Assembly (NCBI GenBank): GCA_004151065.3
Contig: NWUY0300021219.1
Span: 14,674 to 35,113 of the forward strand
Length of the DNA stretch: 20,440 nucleotides
Origin: Larix sibirica
Taxonomy: Eukaryota; Streptophyta; Pinopsida; Pinales; Pinaceae
Reading direction: 5' to 3'
The position numbers and the translations under genes are program-made. The notes under the pieces were generated by a model. That model ran no database searches, was not told the DNA's origin, and saw only the letters and a program-made list of their open reading frames with translations. Below are positions 17,620 through 20,440 of this stretch, in pieces. Position 1 is the first letter of the stretch. Each line of letters opens with the position of its first letter.

Positions 17620-18738
17620 TTAATCATCTTCTGAGTTGGCATTAAGTATGATGAAATTGGGATGAGAGTTTTGTTAATTGTACCCAACAAGATTCTCCAT
17701 TGGAACATCTAGATTGGATTTCTCCTTCTCCTCAATCACCACTTATTTTAGTCCCTAGTAGACCTTGGTGAGTGAATCATACTCAACCTTTATAAAATCC
17801 AATTTCTCCACCATATCAATATGCATCTAAGTGTCCCTATCCTCCATAGCTTGTGATATTAAAGATTTAAGTAACATGCAACTTTTTGTCATAATTGAAT
17901 CCTTGGCATACTTGCTTCATGAGAATATTTTGTGAGGGATCCATGGGAGAGATTCCATCTCAACCTTCTCAGTAAGAGTATTCCATAATATGGATATAGA
18001 AATTTTTCTAACTCAACCATATCATCTTTAACGACATCATAATGTTTAAGAAAACAAATATTAGAAACGACCATAGCTTCCTATTTGGCCCTAATTAATT
18101 TCTTTACTTCCTAATTTATAGGAATGGAATTACCAATTCTAGGATTTCCTTCCTTGGTTATCCTATAACTTCCCCCTTAGTCTTCCTATAAAAACATTTC
18201 CTGTCTCATCTCTAGCCTAAAACATCTTCATTATTTCTACCTCCTCAACTAAATTTGTAAACGAATAAATACCCTTCATCCTCAAGTTTGAGTTGGTAAG
18301 CACAATTTTCTCTGCAAATAAGGATTTAGTGTTCCCCAAGATGAACCAGGCTTGACTTCACTAGAGATCCTACTTGAAAGAGTTCATTTTCGATGCCTTC
18401 CCTAGTTTTCAAGGAAACGCACCAAACCCAAATAACCTTTGGATAACTAATCAACCTGTTATCCTTGCCATGTTCCATCATGAACATCAATCATAATGTT
18501 TCCATGATGCTCTTTCTTTTCACATCAATAACCCAAACATACGTTGTGGAGAATGCATGGAATAATACATCCCTGCATTGATTCAAACAACATCCATCAT
18601 CATTCTCAACTATACATGGAAGACTCCAAAAAGCAACCCGATGTTCACCTCCATATACACTAACTTACAACTACCATCACGAAATAACCCTTATACCAAT
18701 CGTTTCCCAAAAGTGTGCCTCCCTGTCACCCATGTAAG
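17620..18738 (-). pseudogene. Unrecognised degraded coding region, gag-like with helical C-terminus
   Basis: The minus strand keeps protein-like sequence across several frames. From about 18655 to 18325 one frame reads GGEHRVAFWSLPCIVENDDG, CRDVLFHAFSTTYVWVIDVK (one TGA after METL), then NRLISYPKVIWVWCVSLKTR and LFQVGSLVKSSLVHLGE. A second frame carries KSLFAEKIVLTNSNLRMKGI and FTNLVEEVEIMKMF-stop-ARDETGN (to about 18195). A third gives EVKKLIRAK-stop-EAMVVSN and KHYDVVKDDMVELEKF (18108-18001). The last gives LWNTLTEKVEMESLPW, SLISQAMEDRDT-stop-MHID, MVEKLDFIKVEYDSLTKV and an acidic end, NANSEDD, before tandem TAA codons at 17620. Several stops sit where Gln is likely (TAG). The C-terminal third looks coiled-coil. 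I do not recognise the family. A conifer retroelement gag or capsid-like protein is one guess. It abuts the tandem repeat at 18741. Confidence 0.5.
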
Positions 18739-18740
18739 TG

Positions 18741-18856
18741 AATCCTCTTAAACATAAAATTCCTATTATATAACTTATAAAAATATATTTGGTAAATAAA
18801 TCCTCTTAAACATATAATTCCTATTATAGAACTTATAAAAATATATTTGGTAAATA
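18741..18856. repeat. 58-bp tandem duplication
   Basis: Two copies (18741-18798 and 18799-18856) of AATCCTCTTAAACATAnAAT...AAATATATTTGGTAAAT differ at about two positions, so the duplication is young relative to the surrounding decay. It lies directly at the upstream end of the unrecognised minus-strand coding region. Confidence 0.9.
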
Positions 18857-18980
18857 AATCATCCCTATAAATTATTAATTAAATAAAAATCTAACAACGA
18901 CAATAATTGTTTTGCATACCATTAGATTACTCTTTATATCTTAATGTGTCCTTTTCAATATAACCTTGGTTTTCTAATCC

Positions 18981-19120
18981 CTACACACATAAAACTACCA
19001 TCATGCAAGGTTATAAATTCATGTACATAATTAATTAAATATAGTCGTTGACGCACATAAAGAGACCATTATGCAAATTTACAAAGGTCATGTTATACAT
19101 AGAAATTAATTAAATATAGT
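18981..19120. repeat. Diverged tandem duplication of about 70 bp
   Basis: Two copies (18981-19045 and about 19049-19120) both read ACACATAAA...ACCATnATGCAA... and end with the identical 17-mer AATTAATTAAATATAGT. The middle has indels. Confidence 0.75.
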
Positions 19121-20440
19121 GTTATGTACTTTTAAATAAATCATATATTATTGTTCATTATAAGCTTTCATTATTATCATGAAGACCAATTTGTACATTA
19201 AAAGTAATTTAGATCACAATTCTTATAACTAATTATTATTATTTTTTATAAGTTCTAAGTTTGATATATATTATATTCTAATTTGTTTTGACAATTAAAT
19301 TAGAATGATCTTGGTTATGTTAAATTATCATCCTGTAGCATGGGCCTTCCTTTTACTCCTATTTACTTTGTAGGTAGTTTGAGCTTCAGAAATGGGTTCA
19401 TCAATATTACTCAAGTAAAGTTTTATTTTTGTTAACAATTATGGTGTCCTATGAAAAGATATATTTTCAATTTCTTATTTGGATTTATCATAATTTTATT
19501 TGTGTTAATATCCCACTTTAATTATTGTCCTATCAAGGTTAGGAAGCAATCATCATTTTTTGTCAAATAAGTAAGAAGGAAGACCTTCTTCTTATAATAA
19601 TTATTTACTTTCCCCTCTCTATTATGTGATTAAAAGAGGGAAAACCCTCTTATATTCTTACCCTTTCCATTAAATCAACAAGTCATGGTTTTCATATGAC
19701 CTTCAACTCATGGGTTTTACCCAAAACTCTATATAATTATACCTTGTTCCTATGTGTTGGTTGTGCACATGTAGTAGTTTCCCATATATCCTCCAGTTAT
19801 GTTGAATATTTTAGGGAAATTCGTAATATCCCTTTGTTGATTAATGTCTTTTGACTTAGATAGAATTCAAACTATGTACTAGAAAATAATATTTTATTGT
19901 AGTAATGTTGAAATGTGTGTAAGATTAGTCCTTGCTACTTGTCTTTGGGAAGGACAAATGTAAGAGACAATTTCTAAAAATTAGTAATTGATAAAAAATA
20001 GTTGGAAGAGCCATAACAAGATATGAATATGAACCCATGAGTGGGGAACATAAATCTACCAACACAATGGAAGTGAAAACAATTGTCAAGAGGTTAGTTC
20101 CTTGAACTAACACCCTAAAATATAGTCAAGAATAAAAAGCTGTGAATTTACCAAGGAGAGGGAAGGACTTCATGCCAATACCTAGGAAAATGAAATATTA
20201 TAAATGGCATAGGTGGGAAGGGATGACAATTCCTAGTATGTAGGGATTTGAATTCTTACTGTGGGAGCACTGCGTAAAGTGTTTGGAAACTTCTGAGAAG
20301 AGCTTTGAGCTTGAGATAAGATGAGTAATTTTGTTTATTGTTTTTGAGTGGAATAGAAATTTGATTGGGTGGAGAGTGAGGTGTTATCCCTTATGGATTC
20401 ATATTGCATGCTTGGGGAACGAGGGGGGGGGGGTTCACCC
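19121..20440. other. AT-rich region to window end, no gene seen
   Basis: I find no domain or convincing coding frame. A 62-codon minus frame at 19925-20113 has no signature. An 11-base G run at 20423-20433 near the end of the window is notable only as low-complexity sequence. Confidence 0.45.

Noticed and set aside
17397-17708. 103-codon minus frame as a gene
   Set aside because: It overlaps, out of phase, the end of a coherent frame finishing at 17620 and is full of Phe/Leu typical of AT-rich noncoding reads.
20423-20433. G-quadruplex or regulatory role for the terminal G run
   Set aside because: It is a single 11-base homopolymer without the four spaced runs of a typical quadruplex, and homopolymers are also prone to sequencing error.

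Overview
The window looks like a stretch of a large, AT-rich, retroelement-filled plant nuclear genome. A gymnosperm, probably a conifer, is the best guess. The reasons are decayed plant-type LINE proteins with RNase H and zinc-binding domains, a fragment of a plant-specific AT-hook (AHL) gene, very AT-rich spacers full of short tandem duplications, and no intact gene longer than about 130 codons. The species assignment is inference. Two isolated N bases (16346, 17061) show that this is an assembly consensus. I see no tRNA, rRNA, CRISPR array or prokaryotic operon structure.

Layout, left half. Positions 219-1712 (minus) hold the C-terminal part of an L1-type LINE ORF2 (RT tail, zf-RVT zinc-binding region, RNase H). 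It stays in one reading frame for about 1.5 kb and is broken only by in-frame stops. Positions 2003-3330 (plus) form a GC-richer island: a telobox, a (CCCTAA)3 tract, a possible upstream ORF, and an AHL gene with an intact N-terminus and AT-hook. The AHL PPC/DUF296 domain has lost its core by an out-of-frame internal deletion, and the last residues run into a 62-bp tandem repeat. Positions 3300-6400 are AT-rich, with short tandem repeats and one possible solo LTR (4622-5174). Positions 6404-9631 (plus) are a second L1-type LINE with recognisable ORF1 (DUF4283-like plus CCHC knuckle) and ORF2 (AP endonuclease and RT). It ends before the YADD motif.

Layout, right half. Positions 10438-11757 (plus) are a Gln-rich, coiled-coil-like reading frame followed by a G-patch motif, carrying 15 in-frame stops (11 of them TAG) before the first frameshift. 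Positions 13184-13534 (minus) are a small coiled-coil-like ORF remnant. Positions 14821-17160 (plus) are a different, RTE-like LINE with APE and partial RT and a (CAT)n 3' end, enclosed by about 80-bp imperfect direct repeats. Positions 17620-18738 (minus) are an unrecognised degraded coding region that can be followed across several frames. The remaining right side is AT-rich with two tandem duplications and a terminal poly(G) run.

Nothing here forms a working pathway. The only piece with a plausible host function is the truncated AHL, which could at most encode a 117-residue AT-hook peptide. The most informative signals are the contrast between substitution-only decay and indel decay among the elements, the AHL deletion, the long direct repeats around the RTE-like LINE, and two unrecognised degraded protein families.
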